Assembly (NCBI RefSeq): GCF_037076425.1
Contig: NZ_AP028127.1
Location: 960,001-1,024,000, forward strand
Direction of reading: 5' to 3'
Origin: Turicibacter faecis
GTDB lineage: Bacteria > Bacillota_I > Bacilli_A > MOL361 > Turicibacteraceae
DNA: 64,000 nucleotides
In this document: positions 53,346 to 61,403 of the stretch, one piece after another
How the letters are laid out: every line of letters starts with the position of its first letter
Position numbering within the stretch: the stretch's first letter is position 1
Made by a program: the position numbers and the translations under genes
Notes under the pieces: model-generated
What the model was told of the DNA's origin: nothing
Seen by the model: the letters and a program-made list of their open reading frames with translations, nothing else
Databases searched by the model: none

Positions 53346-54299
53346 ATGAAAAACAATCACGATGCGTATAATTTAGTTTTTGGAATATCCATTTACGATA
53401 TTTTTGGATTTACGGCTCACAATTACCGTTCTCATGACTCAAATCCGGGGCGTGTGAAAGTATCTTTTGGTGGCGTATGTCGTAATATTGCTGAAAATAT
53501 GGCAAGAATGGGAGCAAATACAAAATTTATTTCCGTTCTAGGTAATGATGAAAAAGGAAAAAGCATTTTAAAGCACTCTGAATCAATCAACGTTGATATG
53601 TCTGATTCACTGATTATTGAAGGGGCCTCAACACCAACTTATGTTGCCATCCTTGATGAAAAGGGTGAAATGGTCTCTGCTATTGTTGATATTGATGTAG
53701 AGCATCATCTCACAGAAGAATTTATTGATTCGAAATCAGATGTGATTGAAGGTTCTGAATATATGTTCTTTGGAGCAGATAATCCGAAAATTTTAGAATA
53801 TATTGTGAAGAAATATAACAAGAAAACAAAGTTTGTATTAGATCCTGTTTCTGCAGCAAAAGCAGCAAATATCAAAGATTTATTGCCATACTTTCACACC
53901 GTGAAACCTAATCGTCATGAAGCAGAAGTATTATGTGGGTTTAAATTAGAAACAGTTGAAGATGTTCGTCGCGCAGGAAAATATTTTCTTTCGCTCGGAA
54001 TCCAAAATATTTTTATTAGTTTAGATGCAGATGGTGTTTATTACTGTACCCCTGTAGAAGAAGGTATTGTGAAGCCGAACAAGGTAGACGTGATAAACGT
54101 AACGGGAGCGGGAGATTCTTTTATTGCAGGTGTTGGCTATAGTTATTTAAATCAACTATCTATTTTAGATACAGTGAAGTTGGCTCAGGCAATGTCGATT
54201 ATTACCATTTCACATGAAGAGACGATTCATCCGGAGATGGAACTTAATCGTGTAAAACAAAAAATTAATGAAATTGAATGGTCTATAACTACGTTTTAA
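53346..54299 (+). CDS. PfkB family carbohydrate kinase (pseudouridine kinase-like)
   Basis: A 317-residue ribokinase-fold kinase. HNYRSHDSNPGRVKVSFGGVCRNIAENMARMG is the substrate-side signature. FVLDPVSAAKA and VKPNRHEAEVLCG lie mid-protein, and the ATP site is VINVTGAGDSFIAGVGY with the catalytic Asp. The N-S-N-PG-x-V-x-x-S-x-GG-V-x-RN-I pattern fits pseudouridine or nucleoside kinases (PsuK, YeiC) best. No pseudouridine glycosidase lies adjacent. GAGAGG precedes the ATG. Confidence 0.85.
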   Translation: MKNNHDAYNLVFGISIYDIFGFTAHNYRSHDSNPGRVKVSFGGVCRNIAENMARMGANTKFISVLGNDEKGKSILKHSESINVDMSDSLIIEGASTPTYVAILDEKGEMVSAIVDIDVEHHLTEEFIDSKSDVIEGSEYMFFGADNPKILEYIVKKYNKKTKFVLDPVSAAKAANIKDLLPYFHTVKPNRHEAEVLCGFKLETVEDVRRAGKYFLSLGIQNIFISLDADGVYYCTPVEEGIVKPNKVDVINVTGAGDSFIAGVGYSYLNQLSILDTVKLAQAMSIITISHEETIHPEMELNRVKQKINEIEWSITTF

Positions 54300-54322
54300 C
54301 CTTTCGATTTCCGACAAAACGA

Positions 54323-54354
54323 GGAGCTTTTTTGTGAAAAAAGCTCCTTTTTTT
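54323..54354 (+). terminator. Intrinsic terminator after the PfkB gene
   Basis: GGAGCTTTTTT, GTG loop, AAAAAAGCTCC, T7. Confidence 0.9.
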
Positions 54355-54370
54355 GTCTTATTGCGGAACT

Positions 54371-54499
54371 GGAACCGATTACGGAATCGTGGGGTATTGT
54401 GTCGGATAAAGTGTTACCGGTTACATGAGAATTATACATTGTATTAATTTTATGAAAACGATATAATCAAGTTGTAGCAAAAAGTAATGCGTTTACTTT
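54371..54499 (+). promoter_or_regulatory. Promoter and operators of the alpha-glucoside operon
   Basis: LacI-type sites GGAACCGATTAC (54371-54382) and GTTACCGGTTAC (54413-54424) are 42 bp apart. They lie upstream of TTGTAT (54439) - 17 bp - TATAAT (54462-54467). A further palindrome AAAGTAA-TGCGT-TTACTTT (54481-54499) lies just after the start point. Two kinds of operator suggest a specific repressor plus a second sugar or CcpA-like control. Confidence 0.6.
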
Positions 54500-54588
54500 G
54501 GAGATTCTTAACAGGTATAACACGAAGAATGGGGAGAAACACTAACGAAAAGAGACAGCAAGAAAAAGAAAAAGGAGTCGGACACACG

Positions 54589-56253
54589 ATGAATAAAGTA
54601 TGGTGGAAAGAAGCCGTGGCATATCAAATCTATCCTAGAAGTTTTATGGATTCAAATGGTGATGGAATCGGTGATCTTAATGGAATTATTACGAAATTAG
54701 ATTATCTAAAATCACTTGGAATTGATGTGATTTGGATTTGTCCATTTTATAAGTCGCCTAATGATGATTGTGGTTACGATATTAGCGACTATAAAGATAT
54801 TATGGATGAATTTGGAACGATTGAAGATTTCGATCGTTTACTCAGTGAAGTTCATAAGCGAGGAATGAAATTAATTGCTGATTTAGTTATTAATCATACG
54901 AGTGATGAACATCCATGGTTTATCGAATCTAGGTCTTCATTAGATAACCCCAAACGTGACTGGTATATTTGGCGAGACGGGATTAATGGAAAAGAGCCAA
55001 ATAACTGGGAAAGTATTTTCAGTGGATCCGCTTGGGAATATGACGAAGAAACGAATCAATATTACATGCATCTATTCTCTAAAAAACAACCTGATTTAAA
55101 TTGGGAAAATCCAGAGGTTAGAGAAGCTTTATACGAGATGGTTAACTGGTGGTTAGATAAAGGAATCGATGGATTCCGAGTTGATGCCATCAGCCATATA
55201 AAAAAGGAAGAAGGATTGGCGAATATGCCGAATCCTCAACAACTCAAATATGTTTCATCGTTTGATAAACATATGAATGTGAAAGGAATTCATCCGCTAC
55301 TGGCTGATTTGAAAGCGAATACTTTCGATCATTATGATATTATGACAGTAGGGGAAGCAAATGGGGTTAAACCTGAAGATGCTCACCTATGGGTGGGAGA
55401 AAAAGAAGGAAAATTTAATATGGTTTTCCAATTCGAACATCTTGGACTGTGGAAGGATAATGGAAGTGAAAAACTAGATATCCGTCAGTTAAAACAAATC
55501 TTAACCAAGTGGCAAAATGGCTTAGAAGGTGTTGGATGGAACGCGCTTTATATTGAGAATCATGATTTAGCGCGAATTGTTTCTACCCTTGGAGACGATG
55601 AACACTATTGGAAAGAAAGTGCGACATCGCTTGGCATGATGTACTTCATGATGAAGGGAACACCATTTATTTACCAAGGGCAAGAAATTGGAATGACCAA
55701 TGTGCACTTTGATAAGGTTGAGGATTATCAAGATGTCCAAAGTACGGGGCTTTACTATTCTAAGCTCGATCAGGGAATGGAGCATGATGACATTATGGAG
55801 ATTATTCGTGCAACAGCCCGTGGGAATAGTCGAACACCGATGCAATGGAATAACGAAGCGAATGCAGGATTTACAACGGGGGTACCTTGGTTAGCAGTTA
55901 ATCCAAACTATAAAGAGATTAATGTGCAAAAACAGGAGGAAGATCCGGAATCAATTCTTAACTTCTATAAAGATATGATTGCATTAAGAAAATCGGATGA
56001 TGTCTTTATTTACGGAAAATACGAATTGATTCTTGAAAATCATCCAAATGTTTACGCGTACTTACGTATCTTGGATGGGAAAAGTGCCTTAGTATTGTGT
56101 AATCTAACGGACACTGAAACGATGGTTGATTTAGGTCAATTATCAGTATCGGCAGAACAATTATTACTTGCAAATATGCCTGTTGAGGATCACGCAATTG
56201 TAACTGAATTGGAATTGAAGCCGTTTGAAGCTCGCATCTACAGCTTAAATTAA
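54589..56253 (+). CDS. GH13 alpha-glucosidase (oligo-1,6-glucosidase / trehalose-6-P hydrolase type)
   Basis: A 554-residue cytoplasmic family 13 hydrolase. WWKEAVAYQIYPRSF, the QDxD-like NHTSDEHPWF, nucleophile Asp199 in GFRVDAI, acid/base Glu256 in GEANG and Asp326 in ENHDLAR are intact. ATG 54589 has AAAAGGAG upstream; the frame extends earlier without a site. A PTS permease follows in 36 bp, so the substrate is probably a phosphorylated alpha-glucoside or its product. Isomaltose, trehalose-6-P and sucrose-6-P cannot be told apart from sequence. Confidence 0.9.
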   Translation: MNKVWWKEAVAYQIYPRSFMDSNGDGIGDLNGIITKLDYLKSLGIDVIWICPFYKSPNDDCGYDISDYKDIMDEFGTIEDFDRLLSEVHKRGMKLIADLVINHTSDEHPWFIESRSSLDNPKRDWYIWRDGINGKEPNNWESIFSGSAWEYDEETNQYYMHLFSKKQPDLNWENPEVREALYEMVNWWLDKGIDGFRVDAISHIKKEEGLANMPNPQQLKYVSSFDKHMNVKGIHPLLADLKANTFDHYDIMTVGEANGVKPEDAHLWVGEKEGKFNMVFQFEHLGLWKDNGSEKLDIRQLKQILTKWQNGLEGVGWNALYIENHDLARIVSTLGDDEHYWKESATSLGMMYFMMKGTPFIYQGQEIGMTNVHFDKVEDYQDVQSTGLYYSKLDQGMEHDDIMEIIRATARGNSRTPMQWNNEANAGFTTGVPWLAVNPNYKEINVQKQEEDPESILNFYKDMIALRKSDDVFIYGKYELILENHPNVYAYLRILDGKSALVLCNLTDTETMVDLGQLSVSAEQLLLANMPVEDHAIVTELELKPFEARIYSLN

Positions 56254-56289
56254 GCTATGATGATATAAGAATTATTAGGAGGAATAGTT

Positions 56290-57936
56290 GTGAAAAAGTC
56301 AGGGTTTATGTCGTTTGATTTCTGGCAAAAGTTTGGAAAGGCCTTAATGGTCGTTATCGCTGTAATGCCAGCAGCGGGGATTATGATTTCTTTAGGTAAA
56401 TTAGTTGCAATGTCAGGTGGAGATATTGCAGTAATTGCTACAATCGCTAAAATCATGGAAGAAATCGGTTGGGCGATTATTGGTAACTTACATGTTTTAT
56501 TTGCCGTTGCTATCGGGGGATCTTGGGCAAAAGAACGTGCGGGTGGAGCATTTGCCGCTTTAATCGCATTTATCTTAATTAACCGTATTTCAGGAGCAAT
56601 CTTTGGAGTAACAGCTGATATGTTAGCTGATCCAACAGCAACAGTTAAATCACTGTTTGGAGCAGACATGATTGTTGCAGACTACTTTACTGAAATTTTA
56701 GGATCGCCAGCCTTAAACATGGGGGTATTCGTAGGGATTATCTCTGGGTTCTTAGGGGCAGCTATCTTTAATAAATATTACAACTTCAGTAAATTACCAC
56801 AAGCATTAGCGTTCTTCAATGGTAAACGTTTCGTACCATTCGTTGTAATCGGGGGATCAGTTGTAACTTCATTAATCTTATCAATCATTTGGCCATTCGC
56901 TCAAGGTGCATTAAACAACTTTGGTCAATGGATTGCAACTTCTCAAGATACTGCGCCAATCCTTGCACCATTCGTATACGGAGCTGGTGAGCGCTTATTA
57001 TTACCATTTGGTTTACACCACATGTTAACTATTCCTATGAACTATACTGAATTAGGTGGAACATATGAAGTTTTAACAGGTGCAAACGCAGGACAAATCG
57101 TTGCAGGACAAGAGTCTTTATGGTTAGCATGGGTAACTGACTTAAATAACTTAAAAGCAGCTGGAGATATGGAAGCCTATAACACATTATTAAATTCAGT
57201 AACACCAGCACGCTTCAAAGCAGGACAAGTTATTTTATCAACTGCTTCATTAATGGGGGCTGCTTATGCAATGTTCCGTAATGTTGACAACGATAAAAAA
57301 TCAGCTTATAAATCAATGTTCGTTTCTGCAGCATTAGCAACATTCTTAACAGGTGTATCTGAGCCATTAGAATTCATGTTCATGTTTATTTCACCAGTTT
57401 TATACTTATGCTATGCTATCTTAGCAGGTGCGGCGTTTGCTTTAGCTGACTTAATCAACTTACGTATTCACTCATTTGGTATTATCGAATTCTGTACTCG
57501 TATTCCAATGATGGCGAATGCTGGATTAACAGGAGATATGATTAACTTCGTATTAGGATGTTTAGGATTCTTCGCATTAAACTTCGGTGTATTCAACTTT
57601 GCTATTAAAAAGTTCAAAATTGCGACACCAGGACGTTTAGGAAACTACAATGAAGAAGATAACACTGCGGCGGATTCAAACGTAACAGCTGGAGGAAGCC
57701 AATTAGCAAATGATATCATCTTATTATTAGGTGGAGCAGAGAACATCTTAGACGTAGATGCTTGTATGACTCGTTTACGTGTAACAGTTAAAAATGCAGA
57801 TAATGTATCAGATCAACCAAACTGGAAAGCAACTGGTGCATTAGGATTAATCATTAAAGATAATGGAATCCAAGCAATTTACGGACCAAAAGCTGATGTA
57901 TTAAAATCAGAAATTCAAGATATCTTAGGTTTATAA
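56290..57936 (+). CDS. PTS alpha-glucoside transporter EIICB (MalX/PtsG type)
   Basis: A 548-residue phosphotransferase permease. The EIIC part (about 10-425) has roughly ten helices with GKALMVVIAVMPAAGIMISLG and PFGLHHMLTIPMNYTELGGTYEV, the glucose/maltose-type segment. A C-terminal EIIB follows with the phospho-acceptor Cys492 in DACMTRLRV. No EIIA domain is present, so a separate EIIA-Glc must serve it. GTG 56290, with TAGGAGG before it. Forms an operon with the GH13 gene and the EEP gene (16 bp downstream). Confidence 0.93.
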   Translation: MKKSGFMSFDFWQKFGKALMVVIAVMPAAGIMISLGKLVAMSGGDIAVIATIAKIMEEIGWAIIGNLHVLFAVAIGGSWAKERAGGAFAALIAFILINRISGAIFGVTADMLADPTATVKSLFGADMIVADYFTEILGSPALNMGVFVGIISGFLGAAIFNKYYNFSKLPQALAFFNGKRFVPFVVIGGSVVTSLILSIIWPFAQGALNNFGQWIATSQDTAPILAPFVYGAGERLLLPFGLHHMLTIPMNYTELGGTYEVLTGANAGQIVAGQESLWLAWVTDLNNLKAAGDMEAYNTLLNSVTPARFKAGQVILSTASLMGAAYAMFRNVDNDKKSAYKSMFVSAALATFLTGVSEPLEFMFMFISPVLYLCYAILAGAAFALADLINLRIHSFGIIEFCTRIPMMANAGLTGDMINFVLGCLGFFALNFGVFNFAIKKFKIATPGRLGNYNEEDNTAADSNVTAGGSQLANDIILLLGGAENILDVDACMTRLRVTVKNADNVSDQPNWKATGALGLIIKDNGIQAIYGPKADVLKSEIQDILGL

Positions 57937-57952
57937 TTATAGGAGCGTTTTT

Positions 57953-58741
57953 ATGAAAGTATTAACCTTAAATTGTCATGCTTGGCAAGAAGAAAATCAA
58001 CTTCAAAAAATTAAACACTTAGCCGAAGTCATTAAAGAAAAAAACTATGATGTGATTGCCTTGCAAGAGGTCATGCAGTTAGTAGACCCAAGTGATGATG
58101 AAAAGGTCAAAAAAGACAATTATGCGGTTGTATTACTTCATGAGTTAATGAAGTTAGGGGTAACAGATTATCAATTCGTATGGGACTTTGCTCACATCGG
58201 ATTTGATATCTATGAAGAGGGGTTAGCGGTGCTAACCCGTCTCCCTATTAAAAAGGCCGATTCATTTGTTATCACGAATCAAGATGATATTCATAATTTC
58301 CGCACACGTCGTGTTGTGGGGGTTGAGGTGATGAACGGGGATCAACCGATGAGCATTTATTCATGTCATTTAGGTTGGTACCATGATGAAGAGGAACCAT
58401 TTAAAAATCAGGTTGACCGCCTAGTTGCCAAGTTACCACAAAATCAATTAGCCCTTGTTATGGGAGACTTCAATAATGATGCTAATATCCGTGATGAGGG
58501 ATATGACTACCTTTTAAGTAAAGGGTTAGTCGATACGTATACGTCGGCTGAAGAGAAGGATAGTGGTATGACGGTTGTTGGAAAAATTGATGGATGGTCG
58601 AACAATAAAAAAGACTTACGCATTGATTTAGTTTTAGCTAACCAAAATATCAAAGTTAAATCATCCCATGTTATTTTTAATGGCCAACATAAAGAAATTG
58701 TTTCTGATCATTTCGGTATTGAAGTAGAGTTAGATTTATAA
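57953..58741 (+). CDS. EEP family hydrolase in the PTS operon
   Basis: A 262-residue endonuclease/exonuclease/phosphatase-fold protein. LTLNCHAWQEEN, VIALQEVMQ (Glu), MGDFNNDA, DLRIDLVLAN and VSDHFGIEVEL are present. Streptococci and enterococci have similar EEP genes beside sugar PTS operons, so a sugar-phosphate or lipid phosphoesterase role is more likely than DNA cleavage. AGGAG precedes the ATG. Last gene of the operon, followed by two terminators. Confidence 0.88.
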   Translation: MKVLTLNCHAWQEENQLQKIKHLAEVIKEKNYDVIALQEVMQLVDPSDDEKVKKDNYAVVLLHELMKLGVTDYQFVWDFAHIGFDIYEEGLAVLTRLPIKKADSFVITNQDDIHNFRTRRVVGVEVMNGDQPMSIYSCHLGWYHDEEEPFKNQVDRLVAKLPQNQLALVMGDFNNDANIRDEGYDYLLSKGLVDTYTSAEEKDSGMTVVGKIDGWSNNKKDLRIDLVLANQNIKVKSSHVIFNGQHKEIVSDHFGIEVELDL

Positions 58742-58743
58742 AA

Positions 58744-58780
58744 ATTAACCCCTCTAAAGATTTTCTTTAGAGGGGTTAAT
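58744..58780 (+). terminator. Hairpin after the EEP gene
   Basis: ATTAACCCCTCTAAAGA (58744-58760) pairs perfectly with its complement (58764-58780). Confidence 0.85.
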
Positions 58781-58795
58781 GATATAGAAGATAAA

Positions 58796-58832
58796 GAAAA
58801 AACAACTAATTTTTTTATTAGTTGTTTTTTCT
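58796..58832. terminator. Second, bidirectional terminator
   Basis: GAAAAAACAACTAAT pairs with ATTAGTTGTTTTTTC; also serves the minus-strand gene ending at 58837. Confidence 0.88.
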
Positions 58833-58836
58833 TTTA

Positions 58837-59487
58837 TTATTCTGTTTCAAGTTCCTTAAGTTCGAGGTTTTGACGGCGATTATCTAAAGGGTTTTTGTTA
58901 ATATGATAAACGTAAAATCCCGATTGTGGTTTTGCTAAGAATGCATCGAGATAAAGTGGACCAGATGGGGTATGAGCAAGAACATACGGTTGACCATTAG
59001 GTTTCTTTTTCGAAATCCAAGTATATTGTTCATTTACGACACCATCTAAATCCTCGGCGGAAATAAGTGCTTTGTTCACGATGTTTCCATAGCGATCTTT
59101 TAAATGAATAGCAATATCCCCATTATCTAGACGTTCGTAACTATTGATTTGTTGGCGATTGTATATTTCAAGGTTTGATTTACGGTTATCTAGAAGATCT
59201 CCGTTAATATGTCGGATAGGTGCGTTTTTACTTGTACCTAAGACAACTGATTGTAAGGTTGGTTTGAGGTAGCGAACTTTTCCGTTTTGATTTATTTTTG
59301 TTTTTGTTTCAATAATATAGCAATTAAAATCTTTATGCCATTGAGCGTACCAATAAGAATAGTTCTTTACTTTTTCTAAATCCTCTAGATCAAATTGAGC
59401 AACGAATGATTTTCCTTTTTTATTAAAAACAGTTAAGTTAACAACGTCTCCGACGATGTCATATTGGTTTTTATGTTGAGTTGTCAT
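58837..59487 (-). CDS. Protein with two HNH-like repeats
   Basis: A 216-residue protein made of two related halves. Each has a DL(E)D(L)-type segment with aromatic residues (EDLEKVKNYSYWYA; EDLDGVVNEQYTWIS). Each ends in an HNH_3-type motif: His93-Ile-Asn then LDNRKSNLE, and His195-Ile-Asn then LDNRRQNLE. Such units occur in free-standing homing or phage HNH endonucleases with AP2-like DNA-binding parts. No phage or intron lies nearby. GAGGTG precedes the ATG. Nuclease activity is inferred only. Confidence 0.75.
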   Translation of the reverse strand: MTTQHKNQYDIVGDVVNLTVFNKKGKSFVAQFDLEDLEKVKNYSYWYAQWHKDFNCYIIETKTKINQNGKVRYLKPTLQSVVLGTSKNAPIRHINGDLLDNRKSNLEIYNRQQINSYERLDNGDIAIHLKDRYGNIVNKALISAEDLDGVVNEQYTWISKKKPNGQPYVLAHTPSGPLYLDAFLAKPQSGFYVYHINKNPLDNRRQNLELKELETE

Positions 59488-59685
59488 TTAGAATCACCTC
59501 TAGTCATTTATCTTCTTTATTCATTATGCCATTATAACAAAAGATAATGTATTTTTCTACCTATAAAAACAAATCTTATCTTAATTTGCTACTATTGATA
59601 AACGCATATTCAAAAGAAGCGGATAGGGAATAAATTAAGGTGTAGTTGAAATTCTAACAAATGAAGTAAAAGGAGATATAGAACT

Positions 59686-60180
59686 ATGTGCACTAATGGT
59701 ATGAATAACAATCAATTCAATGAAAATTCAATTTTTAATTTTGAACCTCAACAACAAAATCGCTGTCGATGCCAAAGCGAGGAAATGCGCCCACAACGCC
59801 CTTGTCGAAATTCGAATCAAGCGGATCAGACTTGTGTTTCACAAAATGTATTTTTAACAGGTGATTTGTATCAAATTAAAGATGCAGATACAGTTGTTAC
59901 GAATGATGTGCAGTTAAATGGGATTAGCCAGATGGGGCGTCAGGGAAATAATAACTGTAGAGTTCGACAAGCATATATGCAGGGCTATCGTCAAGGCTGT
60001 ATGAAAGGGTGTCGTCAAGGTTATCGTAAAGGATTTAGAGATGGGTATTGCCAGGGGGTTAGAACAGCTAACTGCTTTGGATTAGGGAATAACTGTTGCA
60101 ATAAGGAAGCAGAACTTAACACAAGTCTTTCAAATTCAACTACAAACTCCGTAGCTAATGAAGATTTCTTTTTGTTTTAA
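59686..60180 (+). CDS. Cys/Gly-rich repeat protein, possible spore coat component
   Basis: A 164-residue protein. The N-terminal 50 residues are rich in Asn, Gln, Arg and Cys (RCRCQSEEMRPQRPC). A middle segment FLTGDLYQIKDADTVVTNDVQLNG follows. Then seven consecutive tetrapeptides of form (Y/C/F)-x-(Q/K/D)-G occur at residues 97-124 (YMQG, YRQG, CMKG, CRQG, YRKG, FRDG, YCQG). A Ser/Thr/Asn tail ends FFLF. Eleven or more cysteines, high Tyr/Gly/Arg and no signal peptide recall cross-linked coat or exosporium proteins; no family recognised. AAAGGAG precedes the ATG. Confidence 0.65.
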   Translation: MCTNGMNNNQFNENSIFNFEPQQQNRCRCQSEEMRPQRPCRNSNQADQTCVSQNVFLTGDLYQIKDADTVVTNDVQLNGISQMGRQGNNNCRVRQAYMQGYRQGCMKGCRQGYRKGFRDGYCQGVRTANCFGLGNNCCNKEAELNTSLSNSTTNSVANEDFFLF

Positions 60181-60200
60181 AAAGCTACGTAAAGCGAAAT

Positions 60201-60230
60201 AAAAAAAGGCAGGATATCCTGCCTTTTTTT
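60201..60230. terminator. Bidirectional terminator
   Basis: AAAAAAAGGCAGG, ATAT, CCTGCCTTTTTTT between convergent genes. Confidence 0.9.
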
Positions 60231-60241
60231 AATAGCTATTA

Positions 60242-61087
60242 TTATTTTGTTTCTAACGCTTTTTTAACTAAATCTAAGTAAGAAGCAACTTTAATAGAAA
60301 CACCTGATACAGCATCTGTGTGTCCATCTTCATCTGTTAATGTAACTTTTGTTACATCAAAGTTATTAGCAACGATGAAGTCTTCTAATAAGTCCATTTG
60401 CTCATGCCATGCTAATTCTCCACCCATGTCATAAGTTCCTTCTTCTGATGCAGCACGTTTTGATGTTCCATCTTCTTGGATCATATCGATATTTAAGTTA
60501 ACAGCTTTTCCGTTATCATAAACAACTTCAATCACATCTGTTCCTGATTTAGCTGGAAATTCCGATTTTTTAATTCCACTGAATCCAAATTCAGTTTCAC
60601 CTTTTGCAACTGAATCCATTAATTCTTGAACTAATTTTACATATGAACCGACTTTCATTGAAACGCCTGTTAATGAGTCTGTATGTCCATCTTCATCAAT
60701 AAGATTGATTTTTGTTGTATCAAAATTATTGTCTACTAATGCTTTTTCTACTGCAGCAATTTGTTCATGCCATTGTAAAGCACCTTCTTCTTTACTCATA
60801 ACATATCCACCACTAGCAGCTAATTCTTTTTTTGATGTTCCGTTTGTTAATACATCAATTGATACTGAAGTCGGCTTCCCATCTTTGTATTCCATAACAA
60901 TTGAAGCAACGTCAGTAGAAGCTCCTGTAGGATCAACTAAACGGTTGTATGTTACCGTTCCAGTGTATGTTCCCGCTACTTGTTCAGTTTTTTGTGTTTC
61001 AGTTTTTGGTGCTTCTGCGTCATTTGAGCAAGCTCCTAAAAATAAGACTGCTGAAGCTAACGCGATTAAAAGTTTACCTTTTAACAT
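60242..61087 (-). CDS. Lipoprotein with two FMN-bind-like repeats
   Basis: A 281-residue lipoprotein. The signal peptide ends in lipobox L-G-A-C (Cys20), then a short linker and two homologous repeats (about 40-160 and 175-278). Each contains WHEQ, NNFD-T/V-TK, DEDGHTD, a S/TGVS-x-KV segment and SY-x-x-LV. This resembles PplA-type surface lipoproteins whose FMN-binding repeats take part in extracellular electron transfer, but the flavinylation motif D-G/S-x-T/S-G-A/S-T is altered (DEDGHTD..TGVS, DAVSGVS). GGGGG precedes the ATG. Confidence 0.72.
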   Translation of the reverse strand: MLKGKLLIALASAVLFLGACSNDAEAPKTETQKTEQVAGTYTGTVTYNRLVDPTGASTDVASIVMEYKDGKPTSVSIDVLTNGTSKKELAASGGYVMSKEEGALQWHEQIAAVEKALVDNNFDTTKINLIDEDGHTDSLTGVSMKVGSYVKLVQELMDSVAKGETEFGFSGIKKSEFPAKSGTDVIEVVYDNGKAVNLNIDMIQEDGTSKRAASEEGTYDMGGELAWHEQMDLLEDFIVANNFDVTKVTLTDEDGHTDAVSGVSIKVASYLDLVKKALETK

Positions 61088-61403
61088 GTGTTTGTACCCC
61101 CTACGGCTAAATATTATCTCTAAAAGACAAGCTATATTCTAACAATAAACCTCTTTCATATCAAGGTTTTTTTGTGTTTTTTTTAACAAAAAGCATGAAA
61201 AAATGAATAAAGAAAAAATAAAGGGGAAAAATAATAGAATTTTTTTGCATAAGAGAGAGGAAAAAATAGAAAAGTAAGATTATTCCTGTGTATCTATAAC
61301 ATGGAATCGATTACAGTCAGAATTTAGTAGGTTTGTCAGATTACACTATGATAAAATATGTGTTGTGAAGAACAAGTAGACTATTTATAGGGGGATGACA
61401 TAG
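61088..61403 (+). promoter_or_regulatory. Intergenic region with LacI-type site before the second GH13 gene
   Basis: Divergent promoter region. GGAATCGATTAC (61303-61314) is a relative of the operators at 54371 and 54413. The gene's own ribosome binding region is GGGGGATG (61390-61397), another match to the array RNAs' CATCCCC. No open frame is supported here. Confidence 0.5.
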
